Positions 35,390-44,043 of a DNA stretch of 64,000 nt are shown piece by piece. Made by a program: the position numbers and the translations under genes. This stretch comes from Ruminococcus sp. (lineage in GTDB: Bacteria; Bacillota; Clostridia; Oscillospirales; Acutalibacteraceae). Numbering within the stretch: the stretch's first letter is position 1; each line of letters begins with the position of its first letter. Where the stretch lies: the NCBI GenBank assembly GCA_004556705.1, contig SFGA01000003.1, positions 1 to 64,000 of the forward strand, written 5' to 3'. The notes beneath the pieces are model-generated. The model ran no database searches, was not told where the DNA came from, and worked only from the letters and a program-made list of their open reading frames with translations.

Positions 35390-35911
35390 ATGTTTAAAAA
35401 TCAGGACAAACAAAACAACATTTGCTTTATACGCACAGAAAGCGGTTATGAACAGATAACCTATGCGGAATTATGTAAGCGTAGAAATACAAATGAAGAA
35501 TACAAATCTAAAAAATTCTTTCCTTTTCATGGTATGCTTATGGAAGTATCCCCAAAAGATTACACCGATTTCTATAAATCCAAGCGCCGTCAAAAATATA
35601 TAGACGAGCGGTCGGTAGAAAACGGTGATTTTTCTTATAACATGCTCACAACTGATGATTTTAACGGCGAAGATATTCTTGTAGATACATCTAAGGATAT
35701 CGGTGATGCAGTGATACATAAAATCATGCTGGACAAGCTGAGCAGTTCTATTATTCTGCTGTCAGATGATGAGCAAAAGCTTATTCGTGAGATATTTTAT
35801 GAAGGTTTATCGGAACGCAAACTTGCAGAAAAATACAGCGTTTCACAGGTCGCAATACATAAACGCAAAACCAGAATTCTTGATAAACTGAAAAAATTTA
35901 TTGAAATTTAA
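35390..35911 (+). CDS. Sigma-70-family RNA polymerase sigma factor
   Basis: The protein has 173 residues from the ATG at 35390 (AAGGAGA 10 bases ahead); frame upstream is not coding-like. The C-terminus LSSDDEQKLIREIFYEGLSERKLAEKYSVSQVAIHKRKTRILDKLKKFI is a sigma region 4 helix-turn-helix. Region 2 is weak or absent, as in small regulators found on Tn916/CTn-type elements. It probably switches on excision or transfer genes. It lies just ahead of the toxin and recombinase genes. Confidence 0.8.
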   Translation: MFKNQDKQNNICFIRTESGYEQITYAELCKRRNTNEEYKSKKFFPFHGMLMEVSPKDYTDFYKSKRRQKYIDERSVENGDFSYNMLTTDDFNGEDILVDTSKDIGDAVIHKIMLDKLSSSIILLSDDEQKLIREIFYEGLSERKLAEKYSVSQVAIHKRKTRILDKLKKFIEI

Positions 35912-36387
35912 AAATTTCAGGTTATCAGCCCCCAAACTTTTCGGCATGGAAAGTAAGGGGGCTTTTCGATTGCCTCTATGTTCTTTGAAAACAAAATAGC
36001 ACAGCGCATTTTTTACATTCCCTCTGCTGTCGGCGAAACCGGCAAGCCATATGAGCGAACACATTTTTATACCTTCAGGACTCAGACGATGCAGGCAATC
36101 TGCACGAAGGCGATAAAAGGCAGAGGCAATAATGATACTTCCGTTCAGTCCTAAAGTCGAGCGTGATAAAACCGTCGCAACAAAGGAGAGCGGCTCGGAG
36201 AGATCCTCGGGGTGGTGAGATTCCAATGAGACCAAAAGCATGGTCGGAAAGTGCGTTCCCGTGTATTCGAGGGGTGGCGTGGTTCAAATATCGGATAACA
36301 AAACGATTGATACAAAATTACAAGCGGTCGTTTACCTTTTTCAGATAAGCGATCGCCTTTTTACTTATTAACGGAGGCAATAAAAAT
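35912..36387. other. GC-rich gene-free stretch between sigma factor and mazF
   Basis: The 475 bases hold no convincing gene. The segment 35990-36290 is more GC-rich and even in composition than the flanks. It contains short repeats (GGCGATAAAAGG, GGCAGAGGCAAT, GTCGGCGAAACCGGC) and a minus-strand open frame of 132 codons without a ribosome site. It looks like a conserved non-coding element: a regulatory RNA, a replication or transfer site, or a remnant. A hairpin with GCGGTCG/CGATCGC lies at about 36323-36355. Confidence 0.4.
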
Positions 36388-36750
36388 ATGGAACAAATAA
36401 AACGAGGCGAAATCTACTACGCCAATTTATGTCCGATTGTAGGTTCGGAGCAAGGCGGTATCCGCCCTGTTGTTATCCTGCAAAATAATAAAGGAAATTT
36501 GCACAGCCGTACGACAATAGTTGCTGCAATTACCGGCGAGCTTGATAAACCGAATTTACCGACGCATGTCATATTTAAATCAGACTGCATGAAAAAAGAA
36601 TCCATGGTTCTGCTTGAACAGATAAGAACAATCGATAAATCCCGTCTCGGCAGATTTGTCGGTACAATGGATAGCAAAACAATAAAACGAGTTGATAAAG
36701 CGATTTTAATCAGCTTCGGTCTTGATTATCTGGAGGGTTTAAAGAAATGA
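36388..36750 (+). CDS. MazF/PemK-family mRNA interferase
   Basis: This 120-residue protein has the PemK/MazF barrel pattern: KRGEIYYANLCPIVGSEQGGIRPVVILQNN (active-site Arg in the GxxRPV turn), then RTTIVAAITG, and LLEQIRTIDKSRLGRFVG. It cuts mRNA at short sequences when its antitoxin is gone. The ribosome site is GGAGG, 9 bases ahead. No MazE-like antitoxin lies upstream. The small gene that overlaps its stop is not MazE-like but may serve that role. In these ICEs the pair probably maintains the element. Confidence 0.88.
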   Translation: MEQIKRGEIYYANLCPIVGSEQGGIRPVVILQNNKGNLHSRTTIVAAITGELDKPNLPTHVIFKSDCMKKESMVLLEQIRTIDKSRLGRFVGTMDSKTIKRVDKAILISFGLDYLEGLKK

Positions 36751-36926
36751 TTATTTCTGAAAAAGCAAAATCAAACAGTGCTTTTTATTACGAAGTTTGT
36801 ATGCTAAAGATATTATCCGCTATGGGATATTTAAATGAAAAGGATTTAAACGGCATTATTAAAATAGCATCCGAAGATTACGGCGCATCTCTTATTCTTG
36901 ACAAAACTTTATTATGTCTGAATTGA
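36747..36926 (+). CDS. Small helical protein coupled to mazF
   Basis: A 59-residue reading frame whose ATG overlaps the mazF stop (ATGA). Residues 1-59 include FYYEVCMLKILSAMGYLNEKDLNGIIKIASEDYGASLIL, the length and pattern of SHOCT-like short helical proteins found between mazF and serine recombinases in related elements. It could be an antitoxin or a recombination directionality factor; the sequence alone does not decide. Confidence 0.55.
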   Translation: MIISEKAKSNSAFYYEVCMLKILSAMGYLNEKDLNGIIKIASEDYGASLILDKTLLCLN

Positions 36927-37030
36927 TAAATCTGCAGAAAAAGCTGGATATATTCGAACTATCGTAGTATTGTAGTGTTGCATCAAAAAAAGATGGCAAC
37001 AGCAGGTAAATCCTGCGGAAAGGATAAGCA

Positions 37031-38596
37031 ATGGAGAACACAGTTGTTACAATAGCACCAAGCATAATACCAAAATCTACACTGCGTGTTGCCGCTTACT
37101 GCCGTGTATCAAGTGATTCAAGCGATCAGCTTCATTCCTTTGCCGCACAGGTAAGGTACTATACTAAATTCATAAATGATAGCGAACAGATGGAGCTTGC
37201 CGATATATATGCTGACGAAGGTATAACAGGTACGAAAACATCCATGCGTGATGATTTTAATCGACTGATTAAAGACTGCAAAAAAGGAAAAATTGACCGA
37301 GTGCTTACAAAATCAGTCAGCCGTTTTGCAAGAAACACAGCTGACTCACTTATGTATGCAAGGTTGCTTAAAGAGTATGGCGTAAGCATACTGTTTGAAA
37401 AGGAAAATATTGATACTGCATATATGTCAAGTGAATTGCTTCTTGCTCTATCAAGCGCTCAGGCACAGGAAGAATCCATCTCAATATCTAAAAATATGAG
37501 ATGGAGCATTGAACGGCGCATAAAAGCAGGCATATTTATTGCAAGTCATACAGCCTATGGATACAAACTTGTCAACGGCGAATATATTATTGATGAAAGC
37601 GAAGCCCAAATAGTAAAACTTATTTTCAAAAGTTTCCTCTCAGGTATGGGCAAAAAATCAATTGCTGATATGCTGAATAATATGGATATTCCGAAACGCA
37701 TTGACGGAGTGCCGTGGCAAATATCGACCGTAGAATATATCCTTACTAACGAAAGGTATATCGGTGATGCGGTCTTTCAGAAAACCTATACTACTGAAAC
37801 GCTGCCGTTTGTAAATAAAGCAAACAACGGAGAAAAAGCTAAATATTATGTAGAAAACACAAATCCGCCTATTATATCAAAGGCGGATTTTGAAATGGTG
37901 CAGAAACTTATAAAAGACAACAGCCTTGAAAATCAGCGTAAAAAGGCGGTAACTTATCCGTTAACACAGAAAATACGCTGTAAATGCGGTTCAACATTCA
38001 AACCGCTTACCGTAAACGGCAAAAAATATTGGGAGTGTACTAAACACAATTTAGGCAGAAGCAAATGTGATTCGCGCCGAATACCCGAAAAAGATATTTA
38101 TGAGGCGTTTATTACAATGATAAACAAATTAAGAATTTGCCGTGCGGATATTTTGCCTGCGGCTATTACACAAACCGAACGCCTGCAAATGAAAGCAGGA
38201 GGATTAGTTGCAAAAATCAAAGAAATTGATAAGCAAATTGCTGAATTTAACAATAAAAGCCTTGTACTTGCAAGGCTGAATACTAAAGGTATTATACACC
38301 CTGCTGAATATGCCGAACAGAGCGGCAGTATAAACGGATGTGTAAATAATCTGAGAAGCGAACGCAGACAGTTATTAAAAGAACAAGATGAAAACAGTAT
38401 ATTATCAGGACTTCGCACATTAAATGATTTATTATCAGATATAGAAAGTCATATAACCGAATTTGATGAAAAAATATTTGAAAGTATGGTTGAAGAAATC
38501 ACATTCCCAACTGATACAAACTTATGCTTTAAGTTAATCGGTAATTTAGTAATTACAGAAACTATTCCCGACCGAAGGAGGTGCAAACGCCAATGA
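37031..38596 (+). CDS. Large serine recombinase 1
   Basis: This 521-residue protein has a resolvase catalytic domain (20-165) with the nucleophile Ser in AAYCRVSSDSSDQ, then GITGTKTSMRDDFNRLIKDCKKGKIDRVLTKSVSRFARN, a recombinase domain (175-275), a zinc-ribbon (IRCKCGSTFKP...CTKHNLGRSKC) near 315-345, and a C-terminal coiled coil. It is one of three in a row, as in Tn4451/CTn-like elements that use several serine recombinases for excision and integration. A 104-base gap separates it from the mazF pair. Confidence 0.92.
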   Translation: MENTVVTIAPSIIPKSTLRVAAYCRVSSDSSDQLHSFAAQVRYYTKFINDSEQMELADIYADEGITGTKTSMRDDFNRLIKDCKKGKIDRVLTKSVSRFARNTADSLMYARLLKEYGVSILFEKENIDTAYMSSELLLALSSAQAQEESISISKNMRWSIERRIKAGIFIASHTAYGYKLVNGEYIIDESEAQIVKLIFKSFLSGMGKKSIADMLNNMDIPKRIDGVPWQISTVEYILTNERYIGDAVFQKTYTTETLPFVNKANNGEKAKYYVENTNPPIISKADFEMVQKLIKDNSLENQRKKAVTYPLTQKIRCKCGSTFKPLTVNGKKYWECTKHNLGRSKCDSRRIPEKDIYEAFITMINKLRICRADILPAAITQTERLQMKAGGLVAKIKEIDKQIAEFNNKSLVLARLNTKGIIHPAEYAEQSGSINGCVNNLRSERRQLLKEQDENSILSGLRTLNDLLSDIESHITEFDEKIFESMVEEITFPTDTNLCFKLIGNLVITETIPDRRRCKRQ

Positions 38597-39513
38597 AAAA
38601 CAGGCGGTTTCCGTACGGATATGAAATGCAAAACGGCTTGATTGTAATATGCTTAAAAGAGGCTGATACGGTTAAACAAATATTCAGTCAATATCTGAAC
38701 GGGAAAAATTTAAAGAATATTGCTGAAAGGCTTACAGAGAATCAGATTGAATTTTTGCCCGGCGAATACGGTTGGAACAAAAGCCGTATTAAGCGTATGA
38801 TTGAAGATGAACGATATATCGGTGATAATACCTATCCTGCCATTATTGACAAGGATATTTTCCAAAAAGCAAATTTTGAAAAGAACAGCCGAAGAACAAA
38901 CATAAGTCCTGTAGTAACAGCAGAAAAGAAATTGCTTACACATAAAGTGATCTGCACAGACTGCAGAAGAAGACTATTCCACAATACAGACAGCAGACTT
39001 AAGAACAGTGAAAAGTGGTTTTGTAAAAATGAAGACTGTAAATTCAGTGTGTATATGACTGTTGCCGAACTTGAACATGAAATTACGGAAATACTGAATT
39101 TACTAATATCAACCCCCAAATTTACGGAATATGAAGAAACAGATATTCAGGCTGAACCGTCTCTTGAAATCATCAGAATGGAAAATGAGATTGAACGGCA
39201 GTTTGAATCTATTGACTTCGATAAAAATGAAATACAAAATATGATACTGCAATGTGCAACGAAAAAGTATGATGCGTATAAAGGTGTTCGACACATTACA
39301 GATAGATTGAAAGCGGACTTCGAAAACAGGAGTCCGCTTTCAGCGTTTAATACAGACTTATTCGAACGAACGGTATCAGCCGTGATAATTGATAAAAATA
39401 AAAAAGTCAGTCTAAAACTGAAAAACGGGAAAATTATACGAAAGGAGTTGTTTTACGGTGATGCAAACACAGGCTGCGCCGAAATCAGTCAGAATCATCC
39501 CGCCGAAGCCTGA
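38593..39513 (+). CDS. Recombinase-like protein lacking the catalytic domain
   Basis: The protein has 306 residues from the ATG at 38593 (AAGGAGGTG 9 bases ahead), overlapping the end of recombinase 1. It begins inside what would be the recombinase domain (RRFPYGYEMQNGLIVICLKEADTVKQIFSQYLNGKNLKNIAERL) and continues with a zinc-ribbon-like pair (ICTDCRRRLFH ... CKNEDCKF) and a coiled coil. The resolvase Ser domain is absent. Because the ribosome site is strong and its neighbours overlap it, it looks like a deliberate accessory DNA-binding subunit rather than debris. Confidence 0.8.
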   Translation: MKNRRFPYGYEMQNGLIVICLKEADTVKQIFSQYLNGKNLKNIAERLTENQIEFLPGEYGWNKSRIKRMIEDERYIGDNTYPAIIDKDIFQKANFEKNSRRTNISPVVTAEKKLLTHKVICTDCRRRLFHNTDSRLKNSEKWFCKNEDCKFSVYMTVAELEHEITEILNLLISTPKFTEYEETDIQAEPSLEIIRMENEIERQFESIDFDKNEIQNMILQCATKKYDAYKGVRHITDRLKADFENRSPLSAFNTDLFERTVSAVIIDKNKKVSLKLKNGKIIRKELFYGDANTGCAEISQNHPAEA

Positions 39514-41086
39514 ATTCTCAGGTGAAAACCGAATTGATATACGTCCCAAGCGCGTTGCCGCCTACTGCCGAGTTTCGACAGATAAAGAACAGCAGGAACA
39601 TAGCTTTGAGACACAAAAAGAAATGTATACGGAAATGATTATGATGAAACCAAACTGGCAAATGGCAGGTATATACGCTGATGAGGGCATTACGGGTACA
39701 ATTGCTAAAAAACGCCCCGATTTTATGCGTATGATTGAGGACTGCCGAAAAGGCAAAATTGATTTAATCATTACAAAATCGGTATCACGGTTTTCACGAA
39801 ATAATCTTGACTGCCTGCTTTATGTCCGAGAACTGAAAGAGATGGGAATACCGATTATCTTTGAAAAAGAGGGTGTCAACACGCTTCAAGTTTCAAGCGA
39901 ACTGCTAATCACTTTATTTAGCGGGTTGTCCCAAGCCGAGAGCGAATCCATCAGTATGAATGTTAAAATCGGAAAACGGCAGAGCCTAAAAAACGGAAAT
40001 GTGCCGTTCAGCTATAAATCATTCCTCGGTTATCGCAAAGGAGCAGACGGCAAACCCGAAATTGATGAAGAACAGGCAGTTATAATCCGCAGAATATTTG
40101 CCGAATATCTTGCGGGAAAAAGCTTACTTGATATCGCTAAAGGACTAACGGCGGATGAAATTCCGACAGCAAGAGGCAAAACAAATTGGTCATCTGCAAG
40201 AGTTCAGTCGATACTGACAAACGAAAAATACAAGGGCGATGCCTTACTGCAAAAGACATATGTCGTTGACTGTATAAGTAAAAAATCAAAAAAGAACAAA
40301 GGCGAACTGCCTATGTACTATGTAGAAAACAATCATCCTGCCATTATTGAAAGAGCTGTATTTGATAGAGTGCAGGAAGAGATCTCACGCAGAAACAGTA
40401 AGAAAAAAGTTAAGCAGGTCGGCACTAAAACAGAACTTGGTAAATATTCAGGCAAGTATGCTTTATCCGAAATCCTATACTGCGGCAACTGCGGAACACC
40501 GTATCGTCGATGCACATGGTCTAAAAACGGAAAGAAAAAAATTGTATGGCGATGCATCAGCAGGCTTGATTACGGAACAAAATACTGCAAGGACTCACCG
40601 TCAGTTGAAGAATCAATACTGCACAATGCAATTACAAAAGCAATAACACAAAAAGCACATATGGAAAATACTGATGTTGACCGCATCTGCAGGCATATAG
40701 AAATGTATCAATGCAGTCAAGATACAAGCAGTATTCTAGCCAAACAAGAGCGTTTGAAGACCGTTCAAGAACATATCAATAAACTAACCTATATGGACAG
40801 CGAAGCGGCTCAGAATGGAGATTTTGACGCACAGTTCGAAAGTTTATATGCCGAAATGTACGCTATCAAAGATGAACTTGAAAAAATAGAAAAAAGCAAA
40901 TCTAAAATCGAAACCGCTACCGATTGCACAGAAAAAATGACCGAGGTTATGAAAGGCCTTAAAAATCACCCTGTGGAATATAATGACCTTGTCGTTCGAC
41001 AGTTGATAGAATGTATTAAAGTAATGTCAAAAGATACACTACACATCTATTTTAAGGATGGGGTAAAGATAGAGGCGCATATATGA
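39458..41086 (+). CDS. Large serine recombinase 3
   Basis: This 542-residue protein starts at GTG 39458 (AAAGGAG 10 bases ahead), overlapping the previous gene by 56 bases. The resolvase domain has the nucleophile Ser in AAYCRVSTDKEQQEHS. GITGTIAKKRPDFMRMIEDCRKGKIDLIITKSVSRFSRN, a recombinase domain, a zinc-ribbon (LYCGNCGTPYRRC ... CKDSP) and a C-terminal coiled coil follow. It is the last gene of the ICE; the right attachment site should lie within the following 80 bases or so. Confidence 0.93.
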   Translation: MMQTQAAPKSVRIIPPKPEFSGENRIDIRPKRVAAYCRVSTDKEQQEHSFETQKEMYTEMIMMKPNWQMAGIYADEGITGTIAKKRPDFMRMIEDCRKGKIDLIITKSVSRFSRNNLDCLLYVRELKEMGIPIIFEKEGVNTLQVSSELLITLFSGLSQAESESISMNVKIGKRQSLKNGNVPFSYKSFLGYRKGADGKPEIDEEQAVIIRRIFAEYLAGKSLLDIAKGLTADEIPTARGKTNWSSARVQSILTNEKYKGDALLQKTYVVDCISKKSKKNKGELPMYYVENNHPAIIERAVFDRVQEEISRRNSKKKVKQVGTKTELGKYSGKYALSEILYCGNCGTPYRRCTWSKNGKKKIVWRCISRLDYGTKYCKDSPSVEESILHNAITKAITQKAHMENTDVDRICRHIEMYQCSQDTSSILAKQERLKTVQEHINKLTYMDSEAAQNGDFDAQFESLYAEMYAIKDELEKIEKSKSKIETATDCTEKMTEVMKGLKNHPVEYNDLVVRQLIECIKVMSKDTLHIYFKDGVKIEAHI

Positions 41087-41169
41087 GAAATCTTGTTATC
41101 TAATAATTATGATAAAATATTGCTCGTTAAATTCATTATATGTGTTTATAACAGTTAGTTGAATCATTA

Positions 41170-42093
41170 TTAAAAATTCAAATTAAGTGTAAAATCAAAT
41201 CCGTTTCGTGGATGCTTGTCCTCCAATATATGACGAATTTTAGATGTACTGATATGTGTATAAATTTGTGTTGTTACAATGGAGCTATGCCCTAAAAGTT
41301 GCTGAATATATCTTAGGTCAACATCCTCTTCTAGCAAGGCGGTTGCGAAAGTATGACGGAACATATGTGGTGTGATGTGCTTCGGTACACCAGCTGCTTT
41401 TGCATAAGTGTTTACCATATTCCTTATAGACTGTTCAGAAAGCCGATTACCTAAGCGATTTTTGAAAATATATTCAGAGTCAGGATTATATGTATCTATA
41501 TATTTTTCAATCATGCTTGTAATTTGATTATTAGCTATACAGATGATGCGCTCCTTTGCACCCTTGCCGACAATGCGGATTGTTCTGTTCTTTAAATCCA
41601 AATTCTCACATTTTAAATTACTAATTTCAGACACGCGCATTCCTGTGGAAAAGAGCAGTTCGAGCAAGACCGAATTTCTCAAAGATTCTTCTTTTTTTAA
41701 CGATGTTTTCGAATTTTCAATGGTTTCATATGAGTATTCCAATATATTTTTCACATAGTTAAGCGGAATAGTCTTTGGAAGCAATATTGGCATCTTATGT
41801 TTAATTCTTATTTTGTGAAAGGGATTATCTTTAATGATATTTTCCGTTTCCATATATTTATAAAATGACTTGATGCACGCAATTTTTCGATTTGCACTTT
41901 TTGGTTTGTATTGCTTATATAGCAGGTTGATATATGTACTTATATCTTCCTTGCAAATTGGATTGCGTAAATTCATATATGTACAATATTGCTTGAAATC
42001 AGTTTTATATGCTTTGATCGACAGTGGACTGAGTCCTTTTGTGTCCTTACAAACAAGCAAGTATTTTTTTACTTCATAATTTAAATTATCCAT
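41170..42093 (-). CDS. Tyrosine recombinase (XerC/D-like) of the invertible cassette
   Basis: This 307-residue enzyme has an N-terminal SAM-like core-binding domain (5-90) and a catalytic domain with Arg in STGMRVSEI, Lys in VGKGAKERI, HxxR in HMFRHTFAT, His in LLGHSSI and nucleophile Tyr in TTQIYTHIS, so all key residues are present. It is transcribed away from a cassette with 34-bp inverted repeats, 180 bases upstream of its start. The core GATAACTGTTTGTTATC in each repeat has the form of a tyrosine-recombinase crossover site. It probably inverts the 42273-44043 segment. A ribosome site AGGAGG is 6 bases ahead. Confidence 0.9.
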   Translation of the reverse strand: MDNLNYEVKKYLLVCKDTKGLSPLSIKAYKTDFKQYCTYMNLRNPICKEDISTYINLLYKQYKPKSANRKIACIKSFYKYMETENIIKDNPFHKIRIKHKMPILLPKTIPLNYVKNILEYSYETIENSKTSLKKEESLRNSVLLELLFSTGMRVSEISNLKCENLDLKNRTIRIVGKGAKERIICIANNQITSMIEKYIDTYNPDSEYIFKNRLGNRLSEQSIRNMVNTYAKAAGVPKHITPHMFRHTFATALLEEDVDLRYIQQLLGHSSIVTTQIYTHISTSKIRHILEDKHPRNGFDFTLNLNF

Positions 42094-42220
42094 AACATAT
42101 CCTCCTTAATTTTACTAACTTATTATGACGAAGGAAAAGACGCTTGTCGATATGTCAAGAGTAAAATTTCAATAAAATTCGTCAATTTTGCCGTTTTTAT
42201 CGTCGTTTTTGTGATCTACA

Positions 42221-42249
42221 TTGATGAATTAAGAAAAATGTGGTATAAA
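42221..42249 (+). promoter_or_regulatory. Promoter facing into the invertible cassette from the left
   Basis: TTGATG (42221-42226) and TATAAA (42244-42249) with a 17-base spacer. It lies outside the left repeat, so it is fixed while the cassette can turn. Confidence 0.65.
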
Positions 42250-42272
42250 ACAAGTGGTAATTTATCGAAATA

Positions 42273-42306
42273 AATGCAGGATAACTGTTTGTTATCGAAG
42301 GTGGAT
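42273..42306 (+). repeat. Left 34-bp inverted repeat of the invertible cassette
   Basis: It is identical, as a reverse complement, to 44010-44043. It holds a dyad GATAAC-TGTTT-GTTATC and, at its inner edge, the ribosome site AAGGTGGA for the gene that follows. Each gene of the cassette thus keeps a ribosome site whichever way it faces. Confidence 0.92.
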
Positions 42307-42311
42307 AATAT

Positions 42312-43013
42312 ATGGAAAAATTAAATTTAACTGAAACAAAACAATTTTATGAAACAGCAGAAAATGTATGGTCTAATTCTTATTGGTACAATTACTCATA
42401 TAATTTCATTTGGAATTATTTGCATAAAAGTCCGATTACTAAATGTAATTATATTTTAAATGCAGGTTCTGCGGGTAACAGTTATGACCTTAACTGTAAA
42501 ATGCATCATATGGACATTGCTGAGAATAAAGTTAATAATTGTACGGAATATACAATAGGAAGCATCGAATCTATTCCATTCGATGAGAATTACTTTGATG
42601 GAGCAATATGTGTGGGAAGTGTCATAAACTATACTGATGCCATAGCTTCCATTTCTGAATTAATACGTGTTGTGAATACTAACGGTATTATAATACTTGA
42701 ATTTGAAAATAGTAATAGTTTGGAATATTTGTTTACTAAAGAACACAAAAAAGATGCATCAATTATAAGTACTGATTATCTTGGGAAAGATCAAAAACAA
42801 TGGATATATTCATATAACTATATTATGAATATTATAGAGAGTTATAATAGCATTAAGATTTTAGATGTTACAGGATTTCATATAATCGATTCTTTATTTG
42901 CAAAGCATGAATTTATTGCAGAAAAGTTTAATAAATTTGATAAAGTTTTAAATAGGCACATTGTAACCAAAAAACTTTCAGGAAATATTATAGTTACTTT
43001 AAAGAAGTTATAA
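42312..43013 (+). CDS. Class I SAM-dependent methyltransferase in the invertible cassette
   Basis: This 233-residue protein has a Rossmann-type methyltransferase core: motif I YILNAGSAGNSYDL (about 46-60), MDIAENKV, GSIESIPFDENYFDGAICVGSVINYTD (motif IV and following, about 78-104) and GIIILEFENSNS. It is a Methyltransf_11-like small-molecule or protein methylase; the substrate is unknown. It starts 6 bases inside the left inverted repeat, whose AAGGTGGA serves as ribosome site. It converges with, and overlaps by 6 bases, the minus-strand gene at 43008. It is AT-rich (about 70 percent). Confidence 0.8.
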   Translation: MEKLNLTETKQFYETAENVWSNSYWYNYSYNFIWNYLHKSPITKCNYILNAGSAGNSYDLNCKMHHMDIAENKVNNCTEYTIGSIESIPFDENYFDGAICVGSVINYTDAIASISELIRVVNTNGIIILEFENSNSLEYLFTKEHKKDASIISTDYLGKDQKQWIYSYNYIMNIIESYNSIKILDVTGFHIIDSLFAKHEFIAEKFNKFDKVLNRHIVTKKLSGNIIVTLKKL

Positions 43014-43277
43014 TCTCTTCTTATATACTACATAAGCAGAAATAAATGTTAGTATTCCACTTATGCTTTCACCTAAAACAGAATTTACACTATTCATTTC
43101 AATTTTTGTTGTTTCTAATATCAATGTGTAAAAATAAGTTATAAGTGGGGGCAAAATCAAAACTAATAATATAATTATTATCCAAGATAAAATTTTGTTA
43201 GATGCTTTTGTCGGTATAGTTATTGATTCAAATGAGTGTTGTCGTTCTCTTAAAATTGGGCAATCCGCATAAGTCAC
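43008..43277 (-). CDS. Small two-helix membrane protein
   Basis: This 89-residue protein starts at GTG (43277), overlapping the stop of the GNAT-like gene (ATGTGA), so it is translationally coupled to it. Two membrane segments are at about residues 29-49 (ILSWIIIILLVLILPPLITYF) and 68-85. It has no known family. It belongs to the right-hand transcription unit of the invertible cassette and could be an effector or partner of the GNAT-like protein. Confidence 0.65.
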   Translation of the reverse strand: MTYADCPILRERQHSFESITIPTKASNKILSWIIIILLVLILPPLITYFYTLILETTKIEMNSVNSVLGESISGILTFISAYVVYKKRL

Positions 43278-44005
43278 ATGTAATTTATTTTTTTAATTAG
43301 TTCATTGCAAATATTATTATAAAATGTATCGACTTTTTTCTTGTATTTATCAAATTGTATTTCAGTGAAAAAATCTTTATACCATGATACATAATAATCA
43401 TAATATATTGATTCAATTATTTGTAAATAGGTGTCTTTTGAGATTTCGTTAATATCATCATTAGCTTTTATATAAATCTTTGCAGTAAAAGAACTTTCAA
43501 AATTATTAAGGCCTAATGGTATCGTTGTATGTAATGCTTCAACCTCTCCATAACCTTGAACGCATAACATTTTTTTGAAAAGTTTACTTTCTTTATCTAT
43601 GTTTTTACCTGAATCTTTATAGCTGATTTCGTCAACAAAAAAAGATATATCGATATTGCGAGCTTTATAATAATTCCTAATTAAATCAATATATGCAAAA
43701 ATTATAGTTTCAAATTCGAACTCATTCTTCAATGATAAATATTCACCCAACATAATTTTGCTTCTTTTGATATAGGTTTCCATAGCAAATCCAACAACTT
43801 CATTATTGAAATATAGAACAAAGCAAAATAACTCAAATGGATTGTTTTTGGATTCATTATTTAACCACATTGTTATTTCGTTTGATGGAGTTCTTATTTC
43901 ATAAGGGATTTTATCGTTATATATTTTAATAGCATTTATATAATCTGTATCAGTAGTTTTTTTTATTCTCTTTATAGAAAATGTATAATCAAGTTTATCT
44001 ATCAT
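43274..44005 (-). CDS. GNAT-like acyltransferase in the invertible cassette
   Basis: The protein has 243 residues from the ATG at 44005, chosen because AAGGTGGA of the right inverted repeat lies 6-8 bases ahead; the open frame upstream reads through the repeat and is not credible. The N-terminal half (YTFSIKRIKKTTDTDYINAIKIYNDKIPYEIRTPSNEITMWLN ... FVLYFNNEVVGFAMETYI) has the strand pattern of GNAT acyltransferases, without a clear acetyl-CoA Q/RxxGxG/A loop, so activity is uncertain. It faces the methyltransferase gene tail to tail, together filling the cassette. Confidence 0.6.
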   Translation of the reverse strand: MIDKLDYTFSIKRIKKTTDTDYINAIKIYNDKIPYEIRTPSNEITMWLNNESKNNPFELFCFVLYFNNEVVGFAMETYIKRSKIMLGEYLSLKNEFEFETIIFAYIDLIRNYYKARNIDISFFVDEISYKDSGKNIDKESKLFKKMLCVQGYGEVEALHTTIPLGLNNFESSFTAKIYIKANDDINEISKDTYLQIIESIYYDYYVSWYKDFFTEIQFDKYKKKVDTFYNNICNELIKKINYM

Positions 44006-44009
44006 ATGA

Positions 44010-44043
44010 ATCCACCTTCGATAACAAACAGTTATCCTGCATT
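44010..44043 (-). repeat. Right 34-bp inverted repeat of the invertible cassette
   Basis: Exact reverse complement of 42273-42306. A minus-strand promoter candidate lies just outside it (TTAAAA at 44083-44078, TATAAT at 44060-44055, 17-base spacer), mirroring the promoter on the left side. Confidence 0.92.

Noticed and set aside
35843..36241. A 132-codon minus-strand open frame in the GC-rich block
   Set aside because: It has no ribosome site, its composition does not look coding, and it runs antisense into the sigma factor gene; treated as non-coding.
41087..41169. ICE right attachment site paired with a left-border copy near 1.66-1.9 kb
   Set aside because: I compared both borders by eye and found no convincing shared core; serine recombinase cores can be as short as two bases, so no site is claimed.
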